64,000 nucleotides of DNA, from contig CALZFC010000001.1 of the NCBI GenBank assembly GCA_945643635.1, positions 3,032,501 through 3,096,500 on the forward strand. Direction: 5' to 3'. The notes beneath the pieces are model-generated. The model was not told the origin of the DNA. It saw only the letters and a program-made list of their open reading frames with translations, and ran no database searches. Below are positions 13,655-25,560 of the stretch, one piece after another (position 1 is the stretch's first letter; the number at the start of each line of letters is the position of its first letter). This stretch comes from Allodiplogaster sudhausi (taxonomy: Eukaryota > Nematoda > Chromadorea > Rhabditida > Diplogasteridae). The translations under genes and the position numbers were made by a program.

Positions 13655-13735
13655 GTGGCGTATCTCTAAATCACACATGCTTCGCCTCGTGTCAGGCAAA
13701 AAGGCGCCAATTCAAACGGGAGTTTTTGGCTCGTT
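13655..13735 (-). repeat. dispersed GCGAGAGAGCA repeat copy (reverse)
   Basis: The reverse complement reads CGTTTGAATTGGCGCC, TTTTTGCCTGACACGAGGCG, then CATGTGTGATTTAGAGATAC. It abuts the acceptor of gene 2 exon 15. Confidence 0.5.
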
Positions 13736-15346
13736 TAAGCCGCTGACGACAAGTCGTGCCCGGTGAACTGTGTCGAGACGTCGTACACGACAGACGTGAG
13801 CTCAGCCGAGATCCCTGTCGGAGTCTACAAGCTGCCCGAATTCCATATGGATCTCCAGCATACTCTGATGAGTTTTGAATTGAAAACAATGAATATAGTT
13901 TTTATCGCAAATTTGTGACAAATTGAATTAGAAAATGAAAAAATAATAATTTCATCGTCAATTCCGTGAGAATCACAGAAGTCAAGCAGATCTGTTGCAG
14001 ACGAATGATTACATCAGACGAAGTCATGGTCTCCAAACTCAGAATAGGTTTGAACATTTTGTATTGATAGATTATTTTGAGCAATTTTTTTCCTATTCCA
14101 TGCAACATTTACACATGTAAACGCATTTATATGTAAATTTAAATGCTAATGTCGTAATGAACAAGTACAAAAAAGTATTTGATTGCAGCCTCTACACAGA
14201 ATTCAGTCAAGTCATGACGCCAATGTTCGACTTTGTTTTCAAGATGAGTCATCTCTTCAACGCGGACATGCCGTTAGCGACTGATCGTTTTTTTTCGTAA
14301 TTTATCTTTAGAACGTTTAAAAAATGTCTTAAAAATTATATATATATATATACTTCCTACATAAGCGCCAACTACGGCGTGCTTGGTAAGTACAGCGTCG
14401 GCTACGACGACTTTCCGACGTTGCTCATTGACTGGATCGACGGAAGAGAGAGAAGGAGACTCGCTGAGAAGTATGCCAAGAAGCTCGGGCTCAGGTTATT
14501 CTCCAAGGAATAAGCAATTATTCTTTCAAAAAAATTTAAAACTTCAAATGCGCGAGGTGCATACATTGCTTGCATATGTATTACAGATTAACGATGTAAT
14601 GAATTGTTGAATGTACCGTATCTACAGATATCTACGTGACTTTCTGCATTCGCGACGCCAGACAGCACCGTGTTTCGCGGGCGACAAGATGGGCGAGGAG
14701 GGAATGCAGGACATTTTTGATGCGTGCGAGACTCGTTGCTGTTGTTGTTTTTTTTATCCTCTTCATATTGTTGTCGTTCATTTTCCCTCTTACGTCTTTG
14801 AAGAAAAAAAATTGATTATTTATCCATCCCTTTCTCAGCGATCCGACAGCCACGAGACGCCTCTCACTGCTTCACGAACTTGTGCGCGGTCTTGGCGCGC
14901 TCACCGTGCGGCCGCTTCAGAATGGAACGCTTTTTTTAATCAGGTAAAAACATTTATGAAAAAACTTTGACGAATTCTCAACTCTTTCCTTCTCGTCTTA
15001 TACATGGACGGGTGGGCGGAGCCTACAGCAAAGAAAATGAGATGAATCCCTTCTTCATTCTAGTTGCTGGAGTCGCAGGGAGCGCTGGCCGCGCAGTTAA
15101 CAGCTGGCTCCAATATATCGTCAAAAGTGAACGCGACTAGAGCGGAGGCGGCACTTCTCGGCGAGCTGCTCCGTTCTGACTATGACACGTGGCAGGCGAA
15201 GCTGAAACAGGTGCGTACTTTTAGCGTGTTATTTTACTTTTAAAAAGGCCGACAAAGATTAGGCAGAGCTGAGATCCCTTCCTGCCAAGCTGTGTTGTAT
15301 AACAGCTTTATTCATCCTTCTGTGGACGTTCATATTAATTGATTAA

Positions 15347-17907
15347 CAGAGCCTCTCAGTAAGACTCAAGGAGGCTTGTATAGGCCATTGCCCCGAAGAA
15401 TTTTTGTTTTCTTTTACTTTGAAAACTTTATGAGTAATGTATCCCTTGTTTATAACTAATTTTAGGTGGTCACAAAGTTTTCGAAATTTTTTTTTTTCAC
15501 TTAGAAGTGAAAATGTTCCAAAACTTTGGAAGACCATATTTACCGTTCCAGTTCATATTTCTCGAACATCTTTTCAGTGTTCGATTCCTTGTTCAAAACT
15601 ACACAAAAAAGTCCGAGATGACCATTTGCGAAAAACTAAAACTTTTATGACTTTTGACCAATTTAATTTTTTGAAACGTCGTTTTCAGGTATCAACTTTT
15701 TACTATTAAAACTAAATCTTCTATAAGAAAGAGGAGGAAAAACTACACATAATATGTGTCTACGAGGAAAGTTTTTGTGTATCTGCATTTGAATACGGGT
15801 TTCTGAGCAAATTTCGGCTTTGGCTGCAAGCCATAATTTCTTTCAAACTTCATCAATTGTAAAACGGAATGTTCCATCGATGTAATTTTTTATGCTCTTT
15901 CAAATGATATACACTTTGTTCGCAAAAGAAATTAGTCTAAAGGCCTAAAATTGACTTTATGTGTTTTTGGTCAATTTCTGGTGTTCATTCTTTGGATCAT
16001 TAATGGGTCATATAGACCGACTTTCCACATAATTTTTATTCTACAAGAAAGAGCAGTTAAAAGTGAACTGAGTCGGATACAGCTTTATAATCAAAATCTG
16101 AGGATACCTTTTTTGGAAATATGTATTTGAATGCTGACTGTTGAAGGCGATATTGCTGAGCATGTTTTAGCAAATATATCAAATTTGTTCTTTTGAAACA
16201 TCTAGCACCCAATAATTAGTATTCCAGAATTCTTTGAAGTTCTTTTATGATATACCACTCAAAAGTACTCAGGAAGTCAAGAAATTTCATTTTTACGAGA
16301 ATTGATGTTGAAATAAATGTGCGAAAACCTATTCGGAGCCAGCTATCAGGCCATTTGTGAGCCGCAGTGCCAAAACGGTCATATCTGTTCGAAAGAGCAG
16401 AGAAGAACAATACCAGTTCATGTTTCAGAAATCTTGTAATTTCGAAAAATTCGAAGACTGGATTCGAAAAAAAATCCACGAGATATTTTGACTATTTTGA
16501 GCTGTTCTGCGATAAATGGTACCAATAGAACTTATATTCTGAAAACTGTACCATACGGTGTTATGAGACCAGAAACATAAATTTGACGTTCATTTTCTAC
16601 TTTTGAGTACCATCTATGGTACTTTTGCCAAATGAATGAAATAATATGCAGAAAAATTTTATTTCGATCAAGCGTACTATGGATGGTACTCAAAAGTAGA
16701 AAATGAACATCAAATTCATGTTTCTCATCTCAAAAACCATTACGATAGAGTTTTCAGAACATAGTTTAGATTGGTACCAGCTTTCACAGAACAGCTCAAA
16801 ATAGTGGAATCCTGTCGCCAATATTTTTTTCGAAATTTCATGATTTTTTGAAAAATTTACAGGTTTTGCTCTTTCAGCGGTGGATATATTAGTAAAAGTC
16901 TCTGCTCGTTCGACTGGTTATGACCGTTTTGGCACTCCGGCTCACAAATGACCTGATAGTTGACTCGGAATGGTTTTTTTTACATTTATTTCACCATCAG
17001 TTCGCGTTAAAATGAAATTTCTTGACTTTTTGAGTACTTTTGAGTGGTATATCATAATTGAACTTCAAAGAATTCAGGAATACCCATTTTTGGGTGCTAG
17101 ATGTTTCAAAAGAACAAATCGCCTTCAACAGTCACCATTCAAATACTTTAAAAAAAAAGTATCCTCAGATTTTGATTATAAAGCTGTATTCGACTCAGGT
17201 TTAACTGGTCTTTCTTGTAAAATAAATGTTATGTGGAAAGTCGGTCTATATGACCCATCAATGGTCCAAAAAAATGAGTATTTTAACACGAGAAATTGGC
17301 AAAAAGCACAAAAAGTCAATTTTGGGACTTTATACTAATTTCTTTTGCGAACAAAGTGTATGAAATTTGAAAGAGCATAAAAAATTACATCGAATGGACA
17401 TACAATTGATGAAGTTTGAAAGAAATTATGGTTTGCAGCCAAAGCCGAAATTTGCTCAGAAACCCATATTCAAAAACAGATACCCAAATAAAGTATCGGA
17501 GATTTTTCCTTGTAGACACATATTATGTGTAGTTTTTCCTACTCTTTCTTATGGAAGATTTAGTTTTTGGAAAGTAATAGTAAAAAAAAGTTATTGCCTG
17601 AAAACCACATTAAAAAAAATTAAATTGGTCAAAAGTCATAAAAGTTTAAATGTTTTGCAAATGGTCATCTGGGACTTCTTGTATGCAGTTTTGAACATGG
17701 AATCGAACACTGAAAAGATTTTCGAGAAATATGAAAAAACGGTAAATATGGTCTTCCAAAATTTTGGAACATTTTCACTAATATCTAAGTTTAAAATTTT
17801 TTCGAAAAATTTTTGACCACCTAAAATTAGTTATGAACAAGGGAACAATAAAAGAAAACAAAAATTCCTCAGGGTAAACGCTCCTTGATCCTTACAAAGA
17901 GGCTCTC
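15347..17907. mobile_element. long foldback element 1 (TTAA, GAGAGC tips)
   Basis: A 2.56-kb insertion in the gene 2 intron between exons ending at 15210 and starting at 17966; gene 1 has 175 bp at this place. Nearly the whole element is one imperfect inverted repeat with its centre near 16650. For example, AATTTTTGTTTTCTTTTA near 15400 is answered by its reverse complement near 17850. Ends are TTAA|CAGAGCCTCTC and GAGGCTCTC|TTAA. The ORF-like stretches inside (for example 16970-17816) are products of the arms, not genes. Confidence 0.8.
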
Positions 17908-19141
17908 TTAAGACATGCCAAGCGAAAATGTAATTCTCGACACATCTTACAACAACTGTGTTTAGTGTTATAACATGAAAGCTTCTGTGCTCGCTGACGA
18001 CAAGCTCTACTGGTGCCTAACAAATTATCGAACGACTACTCAACTTAGCAGGTTTATTAGTCTCTTTTCTTAATACCGTTAACTTACATTATAGGGCACA
18101 TCCTGTTAAAATGGAAGAAACCAAAAATTGTTCAGTCCTGCGCTCTCGACAATTTTGTCCGAGTTTCGCGCACAATTCGGGAACACGGACGACTTCAACC
18201 GCCACCTTTTCTATGCAGTCTTCCCAGAGAGACTGAGCATTGCTGCATTTTCTGGCCAAGTGGTTTGGAATGTGTTTTTTTGCGATGTTTTTCTCACAGT
18301 ATCTCTATGATGATCTTGAATAACACTTAATTTTAATAAAAATTTTGTTATTATTATCATGATAACTAGAGAATACTATGTACATATAAGACAGTGTGAA
18401 TTAAAAACTTTGGTTTTTCTCTGCATTTTTCAGTTTTGCTGTTATTTTTGGCAAGCAAATTTGCCAGTTTTCAAACCCAACTATTATGCCATGGCAATTT
18501 ATACGATTGTCAAGAATGTCACCAAGGTTTATTCATCATTTTTTATCATGCCAAAATCAACAGCTGTCTAAAATGGCAAAAACAGCCTAAGCAAAAAAGA
18601 TACGAGTCAAATGTGTCGAGGCAAAATTGTACAAGTCTAAAAAAATCATGGCACAGAAAATGGTCGAAAAATTTGTCACAGCCTCTCGAGGAGGAGTGGG
18701 CCTTCTTGGCAAAAAAAGCAGCTGATAAATCTGCCAAGACTACCTGCCAGAATTGAACAACCGCTAAATTTGCCAAGCCAAAATATTAGAGTGAAAAATT
18801 TGCCAAATCAGCTTGCCAATTTTGACGGCTAGCAGAAATGGCATGGCAGTTTCAACAGGCGTCAAAAAAGTCCGGCAAATTTGATGGCTATCAAAATTGG
18901 CAAGGCATTTTTTACGGTTGTCAAAACTGGCTCGTCATTTTCAACGACCGTCAAATTTGGCCAAAGGTCGTAATTTCAACATCGGACCAATTAAAACTAA
19001 GTGCAAGAAATATGGAGTATGGAACAGCAGAAAATTAGTGAAATTATAATGTTAACTATTCAAAAATCAGCTCAAGCAGTAAGTGGACTTATGAATTATA
19101 TAACGGACAAACATGAATTCAAAGTGAATCCATCGTCTTCT

Positions 19142-19318
19142 CAACTGATTCCAAGCCTCATTGAAACGGTCTCCATTGGTCTTCTTCCTCCTCCCCATCT
19201 TCCAACTTTGCTGGAAATGTCGCGTATCAGCTCACGTATGGTCTTAACAGCGTTGGCAATGGCGTTGTCATCTCCGCTCAGCAGCACAACGCGGCCTGTC
19301 GACTTCGGAGCGCAGTGA
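19142..19318 (-). pseudogene. captured fragment, KH-domain-like C-terminal piece
   Basis: The reverse strand reads STGRVVLLSGDDNAIANAVK followed by TIRELIRDISSK and a short acidic or Gly-rich tail to a stop. The pattern resembles the last strand and helix of a KH RNA-binding domain, but the identity is uncertain. It lies inside the 6-kb element near its left arm. Confidence 0.3.
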
Positions 19319-19397
19319 CCAGAAATTCTCTTTCATTATTCTTCATTAACATTTTGTGCCCGTTCTTCTTCTTTTACGATAGAACTCTAAGCAGGAG

Positions 19398-19714
19398 TTT
19401 TGACTATACTACCGTACTATATCTTTCAGTTTTGACTATACTACCGTACTATATCTTTCAGTTTTGACTATACTACCGTACTATATCTTTCAGTTTTGAC
19501 TATACTACCGTACAATATCTTTCAGTTTTGACTATACTACCGTACTATATCTTTCAGTTTTGACTATACTACCGTACTATATCTTTCAGTTTTGACTATA
19601 CTACCGTACAATATCTTTCAGTTTTGACTATTCTACCGTACTATATCTTTCAGTTTTGACTATACTACCGTACTATATCTTTCAGTTTTGACTATACTAC
19701 CGTACTATATCTTT
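19398..19714 (+). repeat. 32-bp minisatellite ending in a splice-acceptor-like motif
   Basis: Ten head-to-tail copies of TTTTGACTATACTACCGTAC followed by TATATCTTTCAG; the last copy is truncated. Copies 4 and 7 carry CAATATC in place of CTATATC, which hints at a three-unit higher-order repeat. Each unit ends in TTTCAG, the nematode 3' splice consensus. It lies inside the 6-kb element. Confidence 0.9.
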
Positions 19715-19729
19715 AAAAAATTATTTTAT

Positions 19730-20890
19730 TTAATAAAAAACCGACAACTTAATCGCTATAACCATTCACACCTTCAGTATCATAGGAAAAGTAAACGTTT
19801 AAAAACATTCTGAGCCCCCCCCCCCACATCCCCCTTAATAAATAAAATGCATTTTCAGAATAACCTTTAATAATAGAGTACCTCGGTTATCTTGAGTGGC
19901 CGGGGTGGCCGAAGTCATCTCAGACTTCACTGAACGGCCGCTGTCTTGGCGCCGCTTTCCATTCGTTCTGGAATACAGAATGTTCTATACCCTTGAAATT
20001 ATAAAAATAAATAGTTTTAAGATGAAAATCGAGAAGAAATTCAACAGTTCCCTAAGAAGAACCTACTAAAGATGCGAAAAGGTATAAAAGATAGTCAAAA
20101 AATACCCGGGTGATACAGGAAGAATATAATCACGATAAATCGATTACGAAAATAAGTATTAATTACATCGTCCCGATATAAACATTCTAAAAGGAAATGA
20201 AAATATTCCCAACAAATCCCACCGCTTCGTCGTTAACTTTCTAAAAGCAAATGTTAAATAATAAAAATAAAACACATTCTCAAGGGAATCCTTAAATAAA
20301 TATTGTCTTGATTTAACTTGAAATAACTAAATAACTAGTAGTTACGCCAACTAATATCCCAACATTCACAAAGTACCTTAAATAAGGAAAAATACGCTGC
20401 TTTCAAACTAAAGCATACCCACAATCACAATATCCCACGTTAATATATTCAGACGCAACAAAAAAAAATAAAAAATAAAATTAGTCAAATTTAACGTTAA
20501 AAATTTAGAATATCCAACCGTTGAATTCGGTTAAATTGAATCGAATATCTTTAAAAAAAAAGGATAAAAGAAAAAAAATTCATTTGCTTTCCAACTATAC
20601 AATATGCATACTCGACCTTACAATTAGAAAAGGAAAACAAAAGTATCAGCAAATGTAAAAATAATCTGAAAGCTATTCCCAAAAAGCATGCACGGTCGAA
20701 TGAACCGTTAAGAATGATAGCCTTGATTTTTATTCTAAAACAGCTACTGGATTTCAATCCAATGAAAAACAAAATTAAATAAGAACAAAATGACTACACC
20801 ATTTTCAAATAAAACAAACCACTTCGAACACAGTTAAACAAATAAAAATAAACCTAAAAAGTAATTTCATACCGTTGGAGACGGCATCGA
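19730..20890. other. AT-rich filler in the 6-kb element
   Basis: No recognisable gene. An open stretch at about 19889-19995 (VAGVAEVISDFTERPLSW) is a possible further captured piece but has no family match I can name. Confidence 0.4.
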
Positions 20891-21094
20891 CCCTAGCGCC
20901 AGTAGTCGTCGTTGCCCTGGTGCTTCATTTCGATGCCGTTGTGAGGATGGCGGGACTACAATCGAAAGGAAAACATATAAGCAAATATCCGTCGTCAAAC
21001 ATTAAATAAATGGAAAGAATACTTGCAGAAAACCTAACAGCAATCCATGAAAACAAAAGCCACAGCTTTACCGAGGAATTTCGAAATGGACAAT

Positions 21095-21330
21095 TAATTT
21101 TTTGCACGGTGCACGATGCAGTACGGCGCACCTAATGACGTAGTGATTAATTACCCGGCGACCATTAGTCATTATTTGCACGGTTCACGTAATTTAAAAT
21201 CAGGTGAACCGTGCAAAAATGTAAAATTACGTACAAATAATCAAATATGGTCTAATGTACCGTGCAATTCATCACTCCGTAATTACGTGCACTGTGTAGA
21301 ATGCACTGTGCAAAATATTAACTGCACGCG
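21095..21330. mobile_element. small palindromic MITE-like unit
   Basis: Inverted TTGCACGGTTCACGTAATTT / GGTGAACCGTGCAA at the core, with further GCACGGT and GTAATTACG inverted matches on either side. It has no coding sequence. Confidence 0.5.
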
Positions 21331-21997
21331 TTGCGGTCGCGTCGCAGCTTTAATAAATGGCAAATGAAGCTCATTCAGTGCTATGCAAGATTCCGGGTTC
21401 ATGTTATTGTTTATGCTTTTTCTTTTTTCTTGACCTGTTATTTGTCTGATAACTGTACACTGTAAGAGATGTTAGACGCTTGGCGCCACCTCCCCTGCCG
21501 ACATCGACGCCGCGACATCCTGGCGCGACCAGCCCGACGCACCGCTTTGAGGTTTTGGTATTCTCTTTGATATTTGTTTTGTTTTATATACGTTTATTTT
21601 ATGATTTATGATTGGTCATATCCCCGGGCAAAAGTAGAGATTGTTTCGCTCGTTAGAATTATTCTTTTGAGCAAATTGAATCTTTTAAAGTTTTGGTTTT
21701 TATTTCTCACCATCAAGTGACTTGCTAAACAGGCTAAAAGTCATTTTCGCTTTTATTCTAGTTATTGTTAGAGGTCACTTTTAAATTCAATTTTTTTAGT
21801 TATCATGCCACACCCTAATTGGCTTGAATAATATAATTTTTTATCCAAAACTTTTTATAATGAGGGATACTTGGCAATTATTTTTCAGAAAGTTCTAAGA
21901 AAAACATTTTTCTTCTGTATTTTTCTTCCAAATCATATCGCTCTCACTTTTTTCAGTTTGCACCCTTCATTTCCCTACATAAGCCTATGACTTTCAG

Positions 21998-22081
21998 TTC
22001 GTGACTGGTGATCTCTCGTTCAACATCTTGGCTGGCGTGCGGAAGCAGCTTCAGGAGGATGAAGAGGAAGAAGCGCAGTAG
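21998..22081 (+). pseudogene. captured terminal exon of an unidentified gene
   Basis: Acceptor CTTTCAG, then 27 codons and a stop: FVTGDLSFNILAGVRKQLQE followed by DEEEEAQ. The acidic C-terminus and clean acceptor look like a real last exon. I do not recognise the family. It sits in the 6-kb element without its other exons. Confidence 0.45.
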
Positions 22082-22368
22082 AAGGGTGACACTCCGACTG
22101 CAGGCTCGCTCAAGAGGTTTCTTGTTCCTGTTCTTCTTAAACCTTTCACTCAGTAGATAGATATGTCTGACCCATGACAGCCTTTTAACCCCAGGGCCAC
22201 CATTCTTTATTTTCGGGGAGCCACAAATTCGGCTTCCTCGCCTCAAATAATTTCCACGGAGGAAATTTATGGCAAATTCCGCTGCAATTATCCCGCGGAG
22301 TGCTTTTCGGTAGGGGTACGACCAATATCAGATTAAATTCATATCGTGACGTTTTTAAAAATTTCCAT

Positions 22369-22567
22369 GAGTTACGGTATTTATACGGTATATGGCCTTT
22401 TTGCTCCAAACTACGTGTACATCATTTCATTTTTGTTATTTTTAATGGAGAACGCGAATTTACTGTTAATATTTCTCGTTTAATTTATTTCAAACAAAAC
22501 AGCAATGATGTGATATACACCCTGTTTGGAGCAAGAAGGTCATATACAGTATACTTACCGTAACTCG
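22369..22567. mobile_element. 199-bp MITE with GAGTTACGGTA termini
   Basis: Left GAGTTACGGTATTTATACGG and right (reversed) GAGTTACGGTAAGTATACTG. Inverted similarity continues for about 65 bp per arm through GCTCCAAAC. It is nested in the 6-kb element. Confidence 0.7.
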
Positions 22568-22682
22568 GGAAAATAACAGGATAAGAAATCACGGTCACAC
22601 CTTTTTATGAAGTTTTCGTAACATTAAATAGTATTCTTGTTTCAGATTTTTTTTTTTAAATAATATCTCCTTTCATTGACAG

Positions 22683-22768
22683 GAAGGTGTGCGTGTCTGC
22701 GTCGATCTGAACAAGTACCAGATCCATCTGCTCCTCCCTTTCAAGATTGACCCAAGCGTCACATGATG
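22683..22768 (+). pseudogene. captured exon of 26S proteasome ATPase Rpt1 (PSMC2-like)
   Basis: After an intact acceptor AG the frame reads EGVRVCVD, NKYQIHLLLPFKIDPSVT, then TGA. This matches the conserved Rpt1/PSMC2 segment that precedes its AAA domain (family form EGMRVGVDRNKYQIH...PKIDPTVTMMQ). A single missing A after GTCACA turns the expected Met-Met into a stop; the next bases (ATG, TTC) still fit the family. No other Rpt1 exon is nearby, so this is a fragment carried by the 6-kb element. Confidence 0.75.
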
Positions 22769-22893
22769 TTCGTAAGCAAATTATTGACATGGTTTTGTGG
22801 TTTTATTCCGATTTGCTTTACATTCAGTCCACTCTTGTTGAAAATTCTTTTTAAAAAAAAGTCAATAATGTAACTTTTATACTCATGTTTCAG

Positions 22894-23267
22894 CAAGAGA
22901 CGGCTGTCTTGCTCGAATCGTGGCCTCGACGGCATGGACGTGTAGGGGAGTGTCGCCGGAGATGGACAACCGGGGCCAGTTTGAACAGGTTATGCTTTAT
23001 TATTGTTTTTCCGTTGTCTATTATTATTTCTTAAGTTAAATCGATTGGATGTTTTCTTGGGTTATAAAATCTTTCATTAATGTGCACTTGTTGGCTAATA
23101 GTTTTCATTGTTTCTGCTTTGCCAAAAATAATTGATATGTAAATGAACGAGAATCTATTTCAAGAGGTGATGCTAGTGCCGCCGGTCCTCGCCGTGGTTT
23201 CTTTGGTGGCGACGTCGATAATGGTTCTGGCAGCGGTGAACCTGGCTACGGCCCTCCTCCTTCGTGA
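22894..23267 (+). pseudogene. captured two-exon fragment with Gly-rich C-terminus
   Basis: Exon 22894-22988 (acceptor TTTCAG, donor CAG|GTTATG) and a second segment ending 23267 that reads GDASAAGPRRGFFGGDVDN, then GSGSGEPGYGPPPS and a stop. The Gly/Arg/Pro-rich tail resembles hnRNP-type RNA-binding proteins, but no domain is present to confirm this. It has the same orientation as the Rpt1 piece. Confidence 0.4.
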
Positions 23268-23648
23268 ATCTTGCGTGGCCAGGGATTCTCACTGATCAAG
23301 TCACAGGAGGCCATACATCTCACAGCTGGAAGAGTTACCTATTCCAGTCATGATGGCCATTCTAGTGGCTGGTATGTTAACCTTGCTAGCATTTATCAAC
23401 TGATTTATAGAATGTTGTAATGACTGTTATATTGTAGAAGCAGTCCTGTTTCATGACTGATCTAAATTTTTTGTTTTGTTTCTTATCTGTTATATAACGA
23501 TGCATATGTGAATTTAGTGATGCGAGGAGGGCTAAATCCTATTTTAGTAGGAATGTTGTGCCATGAGCCTTTTTTGGGGTCAGAAAAATGATGTGCCTTT
23601 TTTAACGGCCGTCAAAACGGCCATCCATTATTTATAGCCGTTAAAATT

Positions 23649-23840
23649 GGCTTGCCACTTTTGAAGGGTCAAAAATTTGGCTTGCCACTTTTGAATTGTC
23701 AAAAATTTGGCTTGCCACTTTTGAAGGGTCAAAAATTTGGCTTGCCACTTTTGAAGGGTCAAAAATTTGGCTTGCCACTTTCGATGGGTCAAAAATTTGG
23801 CTTGCCACTTTTGAAGGGTCAAAAATTTGGCTTGACATTT
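23649..23840. repeat. 30-bp tandem repeat in the right arm of the 6-kb element
   Basis: Six full copies and a partial one of GGCTTGCCACTTTTGAAGGG plus TCAAAAATTT. It explains why the right arm is longer than the left. The open frames across it are artefacts of a 30-bp period. Confidence 0.9.
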
Positions 23841-25499
23841 TTTCTGCCCGCTGAATCTGCCAAGTTGCCATTTTTGACGGCTGTAAAAATTGCCAAGTTC
23901 CTCGGCCGACAGCCGCTTCCTCGTGGCACGTTTAACAGCTGTTAAAAATGGCAAATCCTTTTGCCAATTCTGATAGCTGTTTATTTTGGCTGTGACATTT
24001 TTTATAAGTGAAGGGCTTGCCAAAACCGTTGAAATTTTGAACATATGCAAATTGCGCCATGGAAAATTTGGAGGCCGTCAAATTTGGCATGCTATGAATC
24101 CAATTTTAAAGACCTCTATTTTTGCCACGCCAAATTATTTTCCTGTTAAATATGCCGAAGCCGGGTTGTCAATCATTAGGACACATTTCTGTGGATCAGC
24201 CATTTTCTTGGCTTGTACATTGTGCCCGTCATTTTATTAACCGTCTTATTTGTCATGACAAGTTTGAATCAATGAATAAAATACTGCCACGTTTGCTTGT
24301 GTGTTTTACCTGCCAAATTTGGCAAAAAAAACAGCTTAATCGAAAATTGCAGAAAAAACCAAACTTTTTAATTCACACTGTCTTATATGTACAAACTATA
24401 CTTAATTTCATATGTGTATTGTTTACATACTATTGTTTGCTCAAAAGCATCTGCGAGCCTTCGCGAGACGTCCAGAGAGCAGCGGCGTGAATGGCACCGC
24501 GAACTAATGGCCATGGCTGGATGCGTGGACGGCGCTGCTCGAGTTGGCTGATGCCGAGGTTCCTTGTAGCCGATTCTTTGAACACTGCACTTGTTCCGCC
24601 CGGAACCACAATTATGTTGCATGCCATGTAACTTTTAGTATTACGCTTAGAACCACAGGGCATCTCATAGACGTCAAGATTGATTGTTCCGACCAGAATG
24701 TAGCATTAGTTAGAGCACAAAGAACATTTGTCAGCTGCTCATTTATTGTTTCGGGCTTTGATGACAACATTCTCACATTTACCTATCTAGTTGCGTATAA
24801 AAAAATGCAAAATTAAGTACATATTAAACAATTGCATCGACATCTTGACAGGTGTTCTACACTCCGCTTGCGCCATGCACGCGTAGTCAGCTGCCATCCG
24901 AATGCATCGCAAGCCTCACCGACCGTGCGCACATTGCAGCCATCGGCCATTCCTTGAAGACCCGGCACTACGGAATCTGGGGTAAGTATTGGTCTGATTT
25001 AATTTTGATCTAGCATCGATTGTACAATATCCATCATCTCGGTAAAAATCGATATTTCTAAAGAAAATAAGAAGATGAGAAGAAAACGAAAACAACTAAG
25101 CCAACAAGACTTGGCGGTCGCAAGCACCAACTTCATGCTGCTCGCGACGGCCAACTTCTCGACTCAAGAGTACGCCAGCCTCTCGGCCTACTACGGCGAG
25201 ACGGCGAATCGAGAGCGATTCGTCAAGGTGAATCTCGTTTTATTTTTTTTAATATTTAAAGACAAAAATAAAAGTATTGATAGTTTTCCTTCTAAATTTA
25301 GACAACTTATGAACATATTTAAGTATATTTTATAGTATGAAAAAAAACATGCCCTGACGTGTGCCCCCCCCCAATTGCAGGCGATTGAGCGTATTCGAGC
25401 GACTCTCCTCCGGACAGTTGATGACACCGGCGCACTGCTGATGGCGTACGTTCAAGTTATTTGTGTTTTTTCATGGTTCAGACTTCGCGGAGTCAAAAT

Positions 25500-25560
25500 C
25501 TCACATTTGAATTCGCGCCATATTGCCTGAGACAAGTGCGAGAGAGCACATGTGAGTAAG
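25500..25560 (+). repeat. dispersed GCGAGAGAGCA repeat copy
   Basis: CATTTGAATTCGCGCCATAT, TTGCCTGAGACAAG, TGCGAGAGAGCACATGTGA. This is one of the best-preserved copies, in a gene 2 intron. Confidence 0.55.

Larger units (their letters stand above)
18379..24392. mobile_element. 6-kb long-TIR DNA element carrying captured gene fragments
   Basis: Inserted in the gene 2 intron between exons at 18262 and 24448; the gene 1 intron is 305 bp. The outer tips match in inverted order: GTACATATAAGACAGTGTG at 18380 and its complement ending at 24391, followed by AATTAAAAA and TTTGG on both sides. Arms of about 0.6-0.8 kb are dense in TTTGCCA/TGGCAAA and GACGGC/GCCGTC motifs. The 4.6-kb interior holds short exon-like fragments of unrelated genes with acceptor AGs retained, tandem repeats and two smaller MITEs. 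I see no transposase, so it looks non-autonomous. Confidence 0.75.

Noticed and set aside
16970..17816. Open frames of 122 and 149 codons in the gene 2 intron
   Set aside because: They lie in the right arm of foldback element 1, have mirrored counterparts in the left arm, and lack splice signals or family similarity.
23628..24050. Open frames of 76-140 codons with repeated KWQAKFLTLQ or SQIFDPSKVA blocks
   Set aside because: The 30-bp tandem repeat is divisible by three and keeps all frames open; there is no independent coding evidence.
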